From Acidovorax sp. 210-6 (GTDB lineage: Bacteria; Pseudomonadota; Gammaproteobacteria; Burkholderiales; Burkholderiaceae_C): 64,000 nucleotides of DNA. The stretch spans positions 1,426,001 to 1,490,000 of the forward strand of contig NZ_JAACJE010000001.1 of the NCBI RefSeq assembly GCF_010020825.1, in the 5' to 3' direction. This document shows, piece after piece, positions 9,517 through 17,757 of the stretch; position 1 is the first letter of the stretch; each line of letters starts with the position of its first letter. Under the pieces are notes generated by a model. That model was given only the letters and a program-made list of their open reading frames with translations, had not been told where the DNA came from and ran no database searches. A program made the translations under genes and the position numbers.

Positions 9517-10428
9517 TCAGTGACCGGATGCCAATAGTTGTGGCGCCACCTGACGCAGCAGCGTGCGAAGCCACTTGTTCGCGCCGTCGCCATGGACCCG
9601 ACGATGCCAATGCTGAACCACGGTGAAGCGGGGCTGGGCAATGGGCAGCGCGAAAACGTGCAGACGCGGCCTATCCGGATGGAGGGCGACAAGGCTCTCG
9701 GGTACGGCCGCCACCAGGTCGGACTGCGCAACGAGCGAGGGCACGGACAGAAAATCCGGAACCTGTAGCTGCACTCGGCGGGAAGGCGAGAGAGCGGCCA
9801 GCGCGGCCTCGATGCGTCCGATGGCCGGGCCGCGCGGCGTGACCACACAATGCGCGCTGCGCAGGTAGCCGCTGACCGTCTGCAGCTCTGCGCGCAATGG
9901 ATGGGATTTGCGCGCAATGCCGACGTACTGCTGCTCCAGCAGCCGTTGGCGATAGAGGTTCGGATGGGCCTTGCTGGGCGTGCCGATCACGAGGTCGATC
10001 CGGCCCGCCTCGAGCTCGGCCCACACCTCCTCGCCGCCTGCACGCACGATCTCCAGTCCGATGCGCCAGTCTTCGTTGGCGATGCGCCGCAACAGGCCGG
10101 GCAGGAACACAAGTTCCGCCACGTCGATCATGTGGATGCGGAAGACCCGGCTGGAGCGCTGCGGATCGAAAGACTCGCTCAGTCTCTGGACGCGCTCGAA
10201 GTCGAGCAGCAGACGCTCGGCCTCGGTGGCAAGCTTGATTGCCAGCGGCGTGCGCGTCAACTGGTTTCCCGATCGCTCGAACAGCGGGTCGCCATAGTGC
10301 GCGCGCAACCGGGACAGCGCATGGCTGACCGTCGATTGGCTCAGGTTGAGGCTCGCTGCTGCGGCAGTCACGCTGCCATGCCGGGCCAGCGCTTGCACCA
10401 CCCGCAGCAGGTCAATGTCGAGGGCCAT
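9517..10428 (-). CDS. LysR family transcriptional regulator
   Basis: This LysR-type regulator of 303 residues is the usual length. The N-terminal winged helix-turn-helix spans about residues 4-62 (GSVTAAAASLNLSQSTVSHA, then LFERSGNQLTRT), followed by the linker helix and the effector-binding domain. It is transcribed divergently from a Bug receptor gene with 115 bp between, the classic arrangement for a LysR regulator controlling its neighbour. A T-N11-A inverted repeat lies 18 bp upstream of its start. The likely targets are itself and the Bug-hydrolase pair. Confidence 0.92.
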   Translation of the reverse strand: MALDIDLLRVVQALARHGSVTAAAASLNLSQSTVSHALSRLRAHYGDPLFERSGNQLTRTPLAIKLATEAERLLLDFERVQRLSESFDPQRSSRVFRIHMIDVAELVFLPGLLRRIANEDWRIGLEIVRAGGEEVWAELEAGRIDLVIGTPSKAHPNLYRQRLLEQQYVGIARKSHPLRAELQTVSGYLRSAHCVVTPRGPAIGRIEAALAALSPSRRVQLQVPDFLSVPSLVAQSDLVAAVPESLVALHPDRPRLHVFALPIAQPRFTVVQHWHRRVHGDGANKWLRTLLRQVAPQLLASGH

Positions 10429-10445
10429 GCGTCAATTTCAGGGTT

Positions 10446-10460
10446 ATCGATGCCGTCGAT
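10446..10460. promoter_or_regulatory. candidate LysR box (T-N11-A)
   Basis: The 15-bp sequence ATCGATGCCGTCGAT is a perfect 5-5-5 inverted repeat with the T-N11-A geometry (T at 10447, A at 10459) of LysR operators. It lies in the 115-bp region between the divergent LysR and Bug genes. Binding is inferred from geometry and position. Confidence 0.55.
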
Positions 10461-10543
10461 GGATTCTATGGCCCACGTCGTTGGGCGTCGCGCCGAGCCG
10501 TTCCTAAGATGGCTGTGGATTCGCCCACAACAAGGAGACACGC

Positions 10544-11515
10544 ATGCTTCGTCAGTTCGTTCGATTCATTGCCGCCGCGCTCGCGTTTGGCGCGTGCGGC
10601 GTTCAAGCTCAGCCGCAGACGGGTTTTCCGGTCAAGCCCGTTCGCATCGTGATTCCCTACCCGGCGGGAGGACCAGTCGATGCTGCGGGCCGCCAGATTG
10701 CCAAGGGCATGCAGGAGATGCTCAAGCAGCCCGTGATCGTCGACAACAAGCCGGGAGCCAGCAGCACCATTGGCAGCGCCGAGGTTGCACGGGCCCCAGC
10801 GGACGGCCATACGGTGCTTCTGACGCTGGCCGATAGCTTTACCTACGTTCCTCACCTCTTCAAGAAGCTGCCCTACGACCCCTTTAAGGACTTCGCATTC
10901 GTCACCCAGTTGGCGCTGACACCGCCTGTGCTGATCTTGCGGACCGACGCGGGTGTCTCAGGGCTGAAGCAAATTGGCCCGGGCGGTGCTGCGCTCAACT
11001 ACGGCACGTGGGGCCCAGGGAGCTACCCGCACCTGATCGGCTCGGCGCTAGCCCGGCAGACGCGCGGCAACCTGACCATCGTCGCCTACAAAGGAGGTGC
11101 GCCCGCCGCGCAGGATCTCATGGGCGGACATATCCAGATGACGATCGCCAGCATTCCGCAGGCTTTGGACATCCAGCAGAAGGGCCTTGCCACCATTTCC
11201 GCCATCGCCGGCACGCAGCGTTCACCGCTGATCCCCGACGTCCCCACCTTCGTCGAGCTGGGCTTCACCGATCCGACTTTCGCGGTCCCGATCTGGCTGG
11301 GCCTGGCCGCACCCGCCGGAACTCCCGTGTCCGTGGTGAGCCGGCTTCGGGATGCCGCGGTCGCGGCGCTGAAGCTGCCGGAGACGCAGAAGTTCCTCCA
11401 AGGCTTCGGATGGCGCGCGCTGGGCAACTCGCCGTCCGAGTTCCGCGCGGCGGTGGAGCGCGAGGGGCCTGTGATCGCGGAAGCCATGAGGCTCGCGGGC
11501 GTACAGCCGGAGTAG
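10544..11515 (+). CDS. Bug/TctC family periplasmic receptor
   Basis: This Bug-family solute receptor has 323 residues. A Sec signal peptide is visible (hydrophobic stretch, then GVQAQPQ at about 19-25). The core has the Bug landmarks VIPYPAGGPVDAAGR, DNKPGASSTIGSAEVARA and IPDVPTFVELGF. A strong AAGGAG lies 8 bp before the start. It is divergent from a LysR gene and is followed after 7 bp by an alpha/beta hydrolase gene, so receptor and hydrolase probably form one LysR-controlled unit for uptake and hydrolysis of an ester, amide or lactone. The substrate is unknown. Confidence 0.92.
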   Translation: MLRQFVRFIAAALAFGACGVQAQPQTGFPVKPVRIVIPYPAGGPVDAAGRQIAKGMQEMLKQPVIVDNKPGASSTIGSAEVARAPADGHTVLLTLADSFTYVPHLFKKLPYDPFKDFAFVTQLALTPPVLILRTDAGVSGLKQIGPGGAALNYGTWGPGSYPHLIGSALARQTRGNLTIVAYKGGAPAAQDLMGGHIQMTIASIPQALDIQQKGLATISAIAGTQRSPLIPDVPTFVELGFTDPTFAVPIWLGLAAPAGTPVSVVSRLRDAAVAALKLPETQKFLQGFGWRALGNSPSEFRAAVEREGPVIAEAMRLAGVQPE

Positions 11516-11522
11516 CCGAGCG

Positions 11523-12497
11523 ATGCCGTCGAAGGGTTGTACCCATGCCGAGGAGTGGCGCATCCCCAGCACCTCGGATCCTGATGCGTGTCTGTTTGTC
11601 CGAAGGCGCGGCAAGCCCGGATCGGTGCCCGCGGTGTTGGTTCACGGCTTCTTTCAGCCGGGGTCGGCCATCCTGGACGTTCCCGGCTATTCGCTCCAGC
11701 AGGCGCTTGCGGACGCGGGGCTGCGTGTCTATCTGTTCGATCTTCGTGGCTATGGCCGTTCGAGCCGCCCGGCCTTCATGGAAGTCCCGCCCCAGCACAG
11801 CCGCCCTGCGCTGGGCTGCATGGCCGATGCGGTCGCAGACCTCGCCGACGTCGTGGCGTTCGTGCGAAAGCAAGAGGACGTCGCCTGCGTGGACCTGATC
11901 GGCTATTCGTGGGGCACGGCTCGCAGCGCCAACTTCACGCTGGCGGCCCCGGGGTGCGTGCGCCGCCTGGCCCTCTACGCGCCGGTCTGGCGCCCCGCCG
12001 CTGGCGCCGCGGCGAACGTCGGTGACGGCAAGGTCCCCCCAAACCTCGACCCCCGCCTTGGCGGCTACACCGTCGTGTTGCGTGGTGCGCTGAGGCGTGG
12101 ATGGGACTGGGAGATTGGCGCTGCCGACGCGGCGGAGTATCGAGACCCCGCTGCGCTGGCGTGTGCGGAAAGCTCGCTGATGGATTCCGACCAAGGGCGT
12201 GGCAGCTCTGCCGAAGGCTTCCGCGCACCCATGGGCCCAAAGGTGGATGCGCTTCAGGTGCTCCGGGGAGGACAGCTCTTCGATGCACCCCGGCTGCGCC
12301 ACGACCTCCTTCTGGTGCGAGGCGCGCAGGACAAGCTCTCGAGCGAGGGTGATGCCGCGGCCCTCTTTGAGTCTCTCGGGTCGCCGCACAAGCGGCTCGT
12401 GACCATAGACCGGGGTACGCACCTTCTGCATCTGGAGCATGCGCGGTGGCGGCTGGTGGACGAACTGGCGGGATTCCTCGCGGGCGACAGGGTGTGA
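11523..12497 (+). CDS. alpha/beta hydrolase
   Basis: This cytoplasmic alpha/beta-hydrolase fold enzyme has 324 residues. The oxyanion region is VLVHGFFQPGS, the nucleophile elbow is GYSWG with Ser129, and a C-terminal GTHLLHLEH supplies the catalytic His; the acid is probably in the RGAQDKLSS segment. There is no signal peptide. It starts 7 bp after the Bug stop and is likely co-transcribed with it. Homologues cleave esters, lactones or C-C bonds; the substrate cannot be decided. The gene body is intact. A fragment of an unrelated gene lies 77 bp after its stop. Confidence 0.88.
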   Translation: MPSKGCTHAEEWRIPSTSDPDACLFVRRRGKPGSVPAVLVHGFFQPGSAILDVPGYSLQQALADAGLRVYLFDLRGYGRSSRPAFMEVPPQHSRPALGCMADAVADLADVVAFVRKQEDVACVDLIGYSWGTARSANFTLAAPGCVRRLALYAPVWRPAAGAAANVGDGKVPPNLDPRLGGYTVVLRGALRRGWDWEIGAADAAEYRDPAALACAESSLMDSDQGRGSSAEGFRAPMGPKVDALQVLRGGQLFDAPRLRHDLLLVRGAQDKLSSEGDAAALFESLGSPHKRLVTIDRGTHLLHLEHARWRLVDELAGFLAGDRV

Positions 12498-12571
12498 ACT
12501 GCGCGGTCGGACTGTGGCCTCCAGTCATCCGCGTCCCGGGTTCCGCGAGCCCGTAGTTCGCTCTCGGGCTG

Positions 12572-12784
12572 GTGGGCTCCATCAAGACGCGCATCTGCGT
12601 GGACACGCTGCAGCGCGCCTCCGCGGCGGGCATGGTCGACGCGTGCGGCGTACTCGCCGCCATGAACAACATGGGCAGCGTCGATCTCGGGGGCTTCACC
12701 GCGAATTTCTCGGCCTCGCCCTCCGCCGCCTCCGACCGGGTCGACGTCGTCGTGCGGGCGCGCAGCGGGCACCTGCTGAAATAG
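12572..12784 (+). pseudogene. 3' fragment of the ligand-binding protein gene (direct repeat copy 2)
   Basis: This is a decayed second copy of the last 210 bp of the ligand-binding protein gene at 8216-9409. The reading frame is retained for 70 codons from a GTG at 12572, and it ends with the same GHLLK, but TAG replaces TGA. Nothing upstream of 12575 resembles the parent gene, so there is no signal peptide and no N-terminal lobe. It is probably the scar of a duplication or of recombination that placed the LysR-Bug-hydrolase block between the copies. A functional 70-residue peptide is unlikely. Confidence 0.88.
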
Positions 12785-12904
12785 CACGGGCCGCCGTTCG
12801 TTTCCCGCCTACGCCCGCGAGCAAGTGCGCGTGCGACCGCTGCGCCAGCAGTTCTCCAGTGCATCGCACCGATCGCCGATGGGCCGTGTCCGTGCGAACC
12901 GGCC

Positions 12905-13906
12905 CTAGTCGCGGCGCGAGGGCCGCCGGGCCGCCGGCGATGCGCTGGCGGTCCCTGAGCGGCCGGGGGTCGCTTGACCGCCTCGCGCCGAAGCCCCGGT
13001 ACGGAGGACATCGATCAGCATGTCCATGGACGCGGTCCGGGTGCGGTCCTTCAGCGTGACGAGCCCCATGGCCACGGCAAGCGGGTTCTGGTCTTCCAGC
13101 TGCGACAACTCGCGCACCTGGAGGCTGCACAGCCCACAGCCCGGGCGCTCCGCGCCCATGGCCTGCGGCGCGGCGAGGATGACGGCATCGGTCCGAAGCG
13201 CGTACTCGCGCAGGACGATGACGCTCTCGCATTCCAAGGCCAGCGGCAGCATTCCCTTCTCGTCGCGGGCGATCAGCTTCGCCAGCCGGGCGCTCAGGAT
13301 CGCGGGGATATGGACGGAGGCGAGCCGCTGCGCCCGCAGCTCCCCGAGGGTCACGGTCGCGCGGCCGGCCAGGGGATGGCCTTCGCGGCACATCAGGCTG
13401 AGCCGCATGCGCCCGATCGGCTCGACCGCGCAGCGTTCATGGTCGATGAGCTCGCGCACATCGGCGACGAAGAAGTCGAGTTGCTCCTCCATCAGCCTTC
13501 TTTGCAGCTCCCGGGTGTGCGCGACGTCCAGCCGCACGCCGACGCGCGGGTGGGCTTGCTGGAACGCGGCGATGGCGGGGAGCACCACCGCCGGCGCGGA
13601 CAGCGGGCCCGCGCCCACGACCAGGTCGCCGAGCTCGCCCGTGCGCAGGAGCCGCAGCTCCTCGGACAGCTCCTCGCTGCTCAGCAGGAGCCTTTTGGCC
13701 CTGGCGAGCACCCGCTCGCCTGCCATCGTGAGCCGGACCCCGTTCGCCCGCCGGTCGAAGAGGGGCATCGACACGGACTCCTCGAGGGCGGCGACGCTGC
13801 GGCTGAACGCGGAGGCCGACAGGAAGGCCCGCTCCGCCGCGCGCCCGAAGTGCTGTTCCTCGGACAGCAGCACCATGTGGTGGAGCTGTTTCAGGTTGAT
13901 GGGCAT
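12905..13906 (-). CDS. LysR family transcriptional regulator
   Basis: This LysR-type regulator of 333 residues has its HTH at about residues 4-60 (EQHFGRAAERAFLSASAFSR, then LFDRRANGVRLT), followed by the substrate-binding domain. The start at 13906 is chosen because AGGAGG lies 8 bp upstream and MPINLKQLHHM aligns with the family start; an in-frame ATG at 13972 would add 22 unconserved residues. The C-terminal 30 residues are rich in Ser, Arg and Pro and look disordered. Together with the Bug gene at 16471 it would form a typical divergent regulator-receptor pair, but a 2.3-kb gene lies between them. Confidence 0.9.
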   Translation of the reverse strand: MPINLKQLHHMVLLSEEQHFGRAAERAFLSASAFSRSVAALEESVSMPLFDRRANGVRLTMAGERVLARAKRLLLSSEELSEELRLLRTGELGDLVVGAGPLSAPAVVLPAIAAFQQAHPRVGVRLDVAHTRELQRRLMEEQLDFFVADVRELIDHERCAVEPIGRMRLSLMCREGHPLAGRATVTLGELRAQRLASVHIPAILSARLAKLIARDEKGMLPLALECESVIVLREYALRTDAVILAAPQAMGAERPGCGLCSLQVRELSQLEDQNPLAVAMGLVTLKDRTRTASMDMLIDVLRTGASARGGQATPGRSGTASASPAARRPSRRD

Positions 13907-14018
13907 CGCTGTCGCCTCCTGTGTTGCGCATGGCCGCCAGGCCCGCGCGCTCCCGGCATCCGCGCGGTTCACTCGCGGGACACGGGGTCCGCCAGATCCG
14001 GTGGGCCGCCATGGCGCT

Positions 14019-16331
14019 TCAGGGCGCGGCGGTCGCCGAGGCCGGCGCCTCGGTGCCGTCCTGCGGTGCCTGGGGGTCCTGGGCCGCGTCGAAGGATTCC
14101 TCGAGGAGCCGGGCCATGTCCTCCAGGTTCATCACGAACTGCGCGAACTCCAGCCGGCGGTCCTTGAGGGCGATGCCGCGCCTTGCGGGGGCCATGGCGG
14201 CATGCTGCGTCTGGAGTACGGACTTCCCATCCAGGTAGTCGAGCAGGTCGTCGACCTCGAAGGCCTCGGCGCGCCAGAAGCGGCGCGGCGGCTCTCCGGG
14301 ACCTCTTCCCACGTAGCCGCGCACCAGCAAGTTGATCAGCTCGTGCGCCTGTCGCACCGGGTGGGCGCCGCAGCGGTAGCCGCTGAAGGCGCGGTTGGCC
14401 GTGACCACGCAGGTGCGCACGCGCGCCGGGGCGGTGGCGTCCCAGCCAAGCGCCTTGAAGAGCCGCGCCTGGTTGCCGGGTTCCGCGAGCCATAGGGCGC
14501 GGAGGTCCAGTTGCTCCTCTGCCTTCAGGACCAGGTCGTAGCTGTTGCGCAGCTCGTGCGGCGAGCACGGGTGGTAGGCGTTCTTGCATTCGATGACGAA
14601 GAGCACGCCATCGCGGTAGCAGAAGATGTCGGTCTCGCGCCTGCCGCTGATGTTGAAGTCGAAGCTCTCCCGCACGAGAAAGCCCGCTTGCCGCAGCGCC
14701 GTCGCCACGGCCACCTGCATCGGATCGTCGGCCGCCGCGGTCACGCCCTTGATCCCGCTGGCGTGCATGATGCTGCGCGCGAGGTTGGACTTGGCCACGA
14801 TCGCCGGTGGAATGGCGATATAGTCGCCCTTGGGGTCCAGCGAGTGCACGAACGGCCGGTACTGGAGGTCGATGTACACGTTGGCGCCCGCCGCGGAGTT
14901 CGTCGTCGGCAGCGACAGCAGCGAGATCAGCTCCTGCGCCTTCTCTGGCGACATCACGACCTGCAGCATCCGCAGCAGATCCGCGCGTGGCGCGACCATC
15001 ACGGTGGACCGAAGCCCCAGGACCCTGCGCTTCACTGGGTCGTCCACCGTTTCCAGCTTCTTGCGGAACATGGTGTCGATGAGGTTGAACAGCCGTTGCG
15101 CCTTGAGCAGGTCCATGATGGAGAGCTGCCCGCTGACCCGCAGGTCGGTGCTGCCGGGCGGCTGGAAGGTGTCGATCAGGGCGCCTTGGAGGAGAGGGAA
15201 CTCCTCCAGGAACGGGCCGTCGACATTCAGGATCTCGATCAGCGGCGCAAGACTTGGCAGCGTGATCACGAACCGCTCTACGGGCTCTGTCCGGAGCGAA
15301 ACGAACTCCAGCAGGCCGGCCTGGAAGAACGCGGACAGCGCGTCCTGGAACGAGGGCAGCTTCGGCTGCTCACCGCCCAGGTGCCGCTCGGACGAGGCCG
15401 CGCGTATCAGCAACTGCTGGTCGGCCTGGATGTAGCCCAGCCGGACGGATCGTTCGAATTCGGGATCGATGGCCGAGACCAGCACCCCGGCGGGGGTGGC
15501 TTGCGCCTTGTACGGAAGGCCATCGAGCAGGACCTCCGCGTCGATCAGCTCGTTGAGCCTCAGGGCGTCCACCAGCAGGCTGGAATAGACGCCCTCATGC
15601 GCCGATGCGGCGTGGTCGTCGGTCCAGGTCCACGTCCGGGCGCCGATGCCGGGACCGTCCCGCGAGATCATGTAGAGCCGGGAGAACGCCGATGCGAGCT
15701 CGGTGGCGCTCCAGCGCAGCGGCTGGCTCTCGTCGGCCTGCTCGCTGCCCAGCCAGTTGATGGAGAACGAGGAGTTGACGAGCGCCAGCAGGGTCTTGAG
15801 GGCCGCGCCTCGGCGCGCCTTCAGGCGGTCGACGATGCTCCGGTGGATCTGCCTCGCGGGCCCGGCGAGCGCCAGCAGCGCCTGCACGGACTGCAGGTAC
15901 TGGACCTGCTCGGACGGCAGCGGCGAGGTCGCGGACAGTTCGAGCGCCGCCGCCACGATCTTCTTCAGGCAGCCGCCGTCGTATCCATAGCGCGAAGCGC
16001 GCAACAGGCCGTCCTTGCGCATGCGCGCGAGCCACGTGCTGCCGTCGAGGCGCAGCAGGGCCAACGTGGACGCCACGGCGTCGCGGCGGTCGTTCGCTGC
16101 GATGCACCCGGCCAGGCGCTCGTAGAGAGCCTTGGCCTCTTCACGCGTGGCGGTGGGCGCCGGCAGTGCCTGGGCCGCCGCCGCCATGGCGGACAGGGTC
16201 GGTGCCTTCAAGAGTTCGGCGATGCATGCGGCCAGGTCCAAGAGGGGCTCCTTCGTGTATTCAGCGCGGGCCTGGCCCGACCGGCCGCCTTCGTCGCCGG
16301 CTGCCGCGCCGTTGGCGCGCGGCACCTCCAT
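14019..16331 (-). CDS. large protein with PD-(D/E)XK nuclease-like motif, function unknown
   Basis: I do not recognise a named family for this 770-residue cytoplasmic protein. Residues 560-590 carry a PD-(D/E)XK-type signature: Asp568 in RRETDIFCY, then Glu581-Cys-Lys583 in FVIECKN, the D-x12-E-x-K arrangement of restriction-endonuclease-fold nucleases. The preceding 550 residues are mainly helical with no clear motif, and the last 40 are low-complexity (Ala, Pro, Asp). Proteins with such a C-terminal domain may be nucleases acting on DNA or only scaffolds. It is transcribed towards a LysR gene and divergently from a Bug gene. There is no partner methylase next to it. The lone position fits a single-gene defence or repair nuclease, but this is inference. 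Confidence 0.8.
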   Translation of the reverse strand: MEVPRANGAAAGDEGGRSGQARAEYTKEPLLDLAACIAELLKAPTLSAMAAAAQALPAPTATREEAKALYERLAGCIAANDRRDAVASTLALLRLDGSTWLARMRKDGLLRASRYGYDGGCLKKIVAAALELSATSPLPSEQVQYLQSVQALLALAGPARQIHRSIVDRLKARRGAALKTLLALVNSSFSINWLGSEQADESQPLRWSATELASAFSRLYMISRDGPGIGARTWTWTDDHAASAHEGVYSSLLVDALRLNELIDAEVLLDGLPYKAQATPAGVLVSAIDPEFERSVRLGYIQADQQLLIRAASSERHLGGEQPKLPSFQDALSAFFQAGLLEFVSLRTEPVERFVITLPSLAPLIEILNVDGPFLEEFPLLQGALIDTFQPPGSTDLRVSGQLSIMDLLKAQRLFNLIDTMFRKKLETVDDPVKRRVLGLRSTVMVAPRADLLRMLQVVMSPEKAQELISLLSLPTTNSAAGANVYIDLQYRPFVHSLDPKGDYIAIPPAIVAKSNLARSIMHASGIKGVTAAADDPMQVAVATALRQAGFLVRESFDFNISGRRETDIFCYRDGVLFVIECKNAYHPCSPHELRNSYDLVLKAEEQLDLRALWLAEPGNQARLFKALGWDATAPARVRTCVVTANRAFSGYRCGAHPVRQAHELINLLVRGYVGRGPGEPPRRFWRAEAFEVDDLLDYLDGKSVLQTQHAAMAPARRGIALKDRRLEFAQFVMNLEDMARLLEESFDAAQDPQAPQDGTEAPASATAAP

Positions 16332-16335
16332 CTTA

Positions 16336-16350
16336 TTGCAAGGATTGCAA
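16336..16350. promoter_or_regulatory. inverted repeat TTGCAA-N3-TTGCAA
   Basis: Two copies of the self-complementary TTGCAA are separated by GGA, five bases upstream of the nuclease-like gene's start and in the 139-bp region shared with the divergent Bug gene. The symmetric layout suggests an operator. The cognate regulator is unknown, since the nearest LysR box rule (T-N11-A) is not clearly met. Confidence 0.4.
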
Positions 16351-16470
16351 CGCTAGGCGGCTTAAATTGCATTGGACGCAAGCTGCCGCCTTGGCTACTC
16401 TCCTGGCGAACACGGTACTGGGCGGCCCCGCGCGCACCGGCCCGCAACAAAAGAGACAAAGGAGACAGCG

Positions 16471-17448
16471 ATGGCGTATTCGAGGAGAAGGATCCTGCAG
16501 GCCGGGTCGGCTGCGATGGCGCTGGCCGCGTCCGGTCCGCTGCGCGCGGCGCCGGGGCCCGAACTGGCGCGCATCCTCGTGGGCTTTCCGCCGGGCACGA
16601 CCACGGATGTCGTTGCCCGCAAGATCGGGGACCGGCTCGTCAACGACTATGCGCCGGCCGTCGTGGTGGAAAGCCGCCTCGGGGCGGGCGGTCAGCTCGC
16701 CGTGGTCGCGGTCAAGGCCGCGGCGCCCGACGGCGCCAGCATTCTCGTCACCCCCATGTCGATGCTCGGCGTCTATCCGTTCACCTACCGCAAGCTTCCC
16801 TATGACCCGGCGGCGGATCTCGCGCCGGTGTCCATGGCCGCAACCCTCGATTGCGGCATCGCGGTCGGCCCCGCGGTCCCGGAGCAGGTGCGGACGGTGA
16901 ACGACCTGATGGCCTGGTACAAGGCGCACCCGGACCGCGCCAGCATGGGCTCGCCCGCCACGGGGTCGACGCTGCATTTCGCGGCCATCTCGCTCGGCAG
17001 GGCGGCGGGCGTGGAGATCACCCACATCGGCTACAAGGGCTCCGGCGCGGCGATCACGGACATGATCGGCGGCAACCTTCCGGCGCTCTGCAGCCCGCTG
17101 GGCACTTTCCTGAACCAGCCCAGGCTGCGGCTCCTCGCGACGACCGGGTCCGAACGGAGCCGGTTCACGCCCAAGGTGCCCACGCTGGTGGAGCAGGGCT
17201 TCAAGAACATGGTGTTCCAGGAGTGGTACGGCGTCTACCTGCCCGCCGGGGCACCCGCGTTCGCGGTGCAGAAGCTCCATGCGGCCGTGCACCGCGCGCT
17301 GGCGTCCAAGGAGGTGGAGGAGAGCTTCGCGTCCTTCGGGATGGAGGTGTCGCCGTCCACGCCTGCGCAACTGACGGAGGCGCTGCGCGATGCCCAGAAG
17401 AAGTGGGAGCCGATCGTCAAGAGCATCGGCTTCAGCGCCGACAGCTGA
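16471..17448 (+). CDS. Bug/TctC family periplasmic receptor
   Basis: This Bug-family receptor has 325 residues. A twin-arginine-like signal is present (YSRRRILQAGSAAMALAA, cleavage near LRAAPG). Family landmarks include VGFPPGTTTDVVARK, ESRLGAGGQLAVVAVK and PKVPTLVEQGF. The start at 16471 has AAAGGAG 7-8 bp upstream; an ATG at 16372 would put 33 non-signal residues ahead of the Tat motif and is rejected. The gene is divergent from the nuclease-like gene and not followed by other transporter genes. The ligand is unknown. Confidence 0.9.
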   Translation: MAYSRRRILQAGSAAMALAASGPLRAAPGPELARILVGFPPGTTTDVVARKIGDRLVNDYAPAVVVESRLGAGGQLAVVAVKAAAPDGASILVTPMSMLGVYPFTYRKLPYDPAADLAPVSMAATLDCGIAVGPAVPEQVRTVNDLMAWYKAHPDRASMGSPATGSTLHFAAISLGRAAGVEITHIGYKGSGAAITDMIGGNLPALCSPLGTFLNQPRLRLLATTGSERSRFTPKVPTLVEQGFKNMVFQEWYGVYLPAGAPAFAVQKLHAAVHRALASKEVEESFASFGMEVSPSTPAQLTEALRDAQKKWEPIVKSIGFSADS

Positions 17449-17757
17449 AGCGCACGCTCCCGGCCCTGCCATCCGGCCGCGACCCGCCGCAGCCGCGCCG
17501 GCGCTGCGCGCGGCACCGGCAACCGCAGCGGCCCCTGGGTGCCGCCGCTGCATCCATCGCTTCGCCCGCACGCATCCGCCCGCACGCATCCGCCTGCACG
17601 CATCCCACTGCCTTACCCCGGGGTCGGCCGGCCGCCTTCGCCCGCGACACTGCGCGACCGCCCCGGCTGGCAGACCAGCCCGGGGCCCTGCGGCTGGCCA
17701 CGGCCGGGGGTTGAAGCCCGGTGCGAGGCGTGGAAGATGCAGGCGGAGGTGTCAGAC
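17449..17757. other. 309-bp non-coding gap
   Basis: No convincing gene lies between the Bug stop and the next gene. The only structure seen is a three-copy 14-bp tandem repeat, annotated separately. Confidence 0.6.
17563..17604 (+). repeat. 14-bp tandem repeat, three copies
   Basis: CGCCCGCACGCATC occurs at 17563-17576 and 17577-17590, with a one-base variant (CGCCTGCACGCATC) at 17591-17604. It lies in non-coding DNA and is likely a slippage-type microrepeat whose copy number may vary between strains. Confidence 0.85.

Noticed and set aside
17563-17604. CRISPR-like repeat array
   Set aside because: The 14-bp repeats are directly adjacent with no spacers and there are no cas genes nearby.
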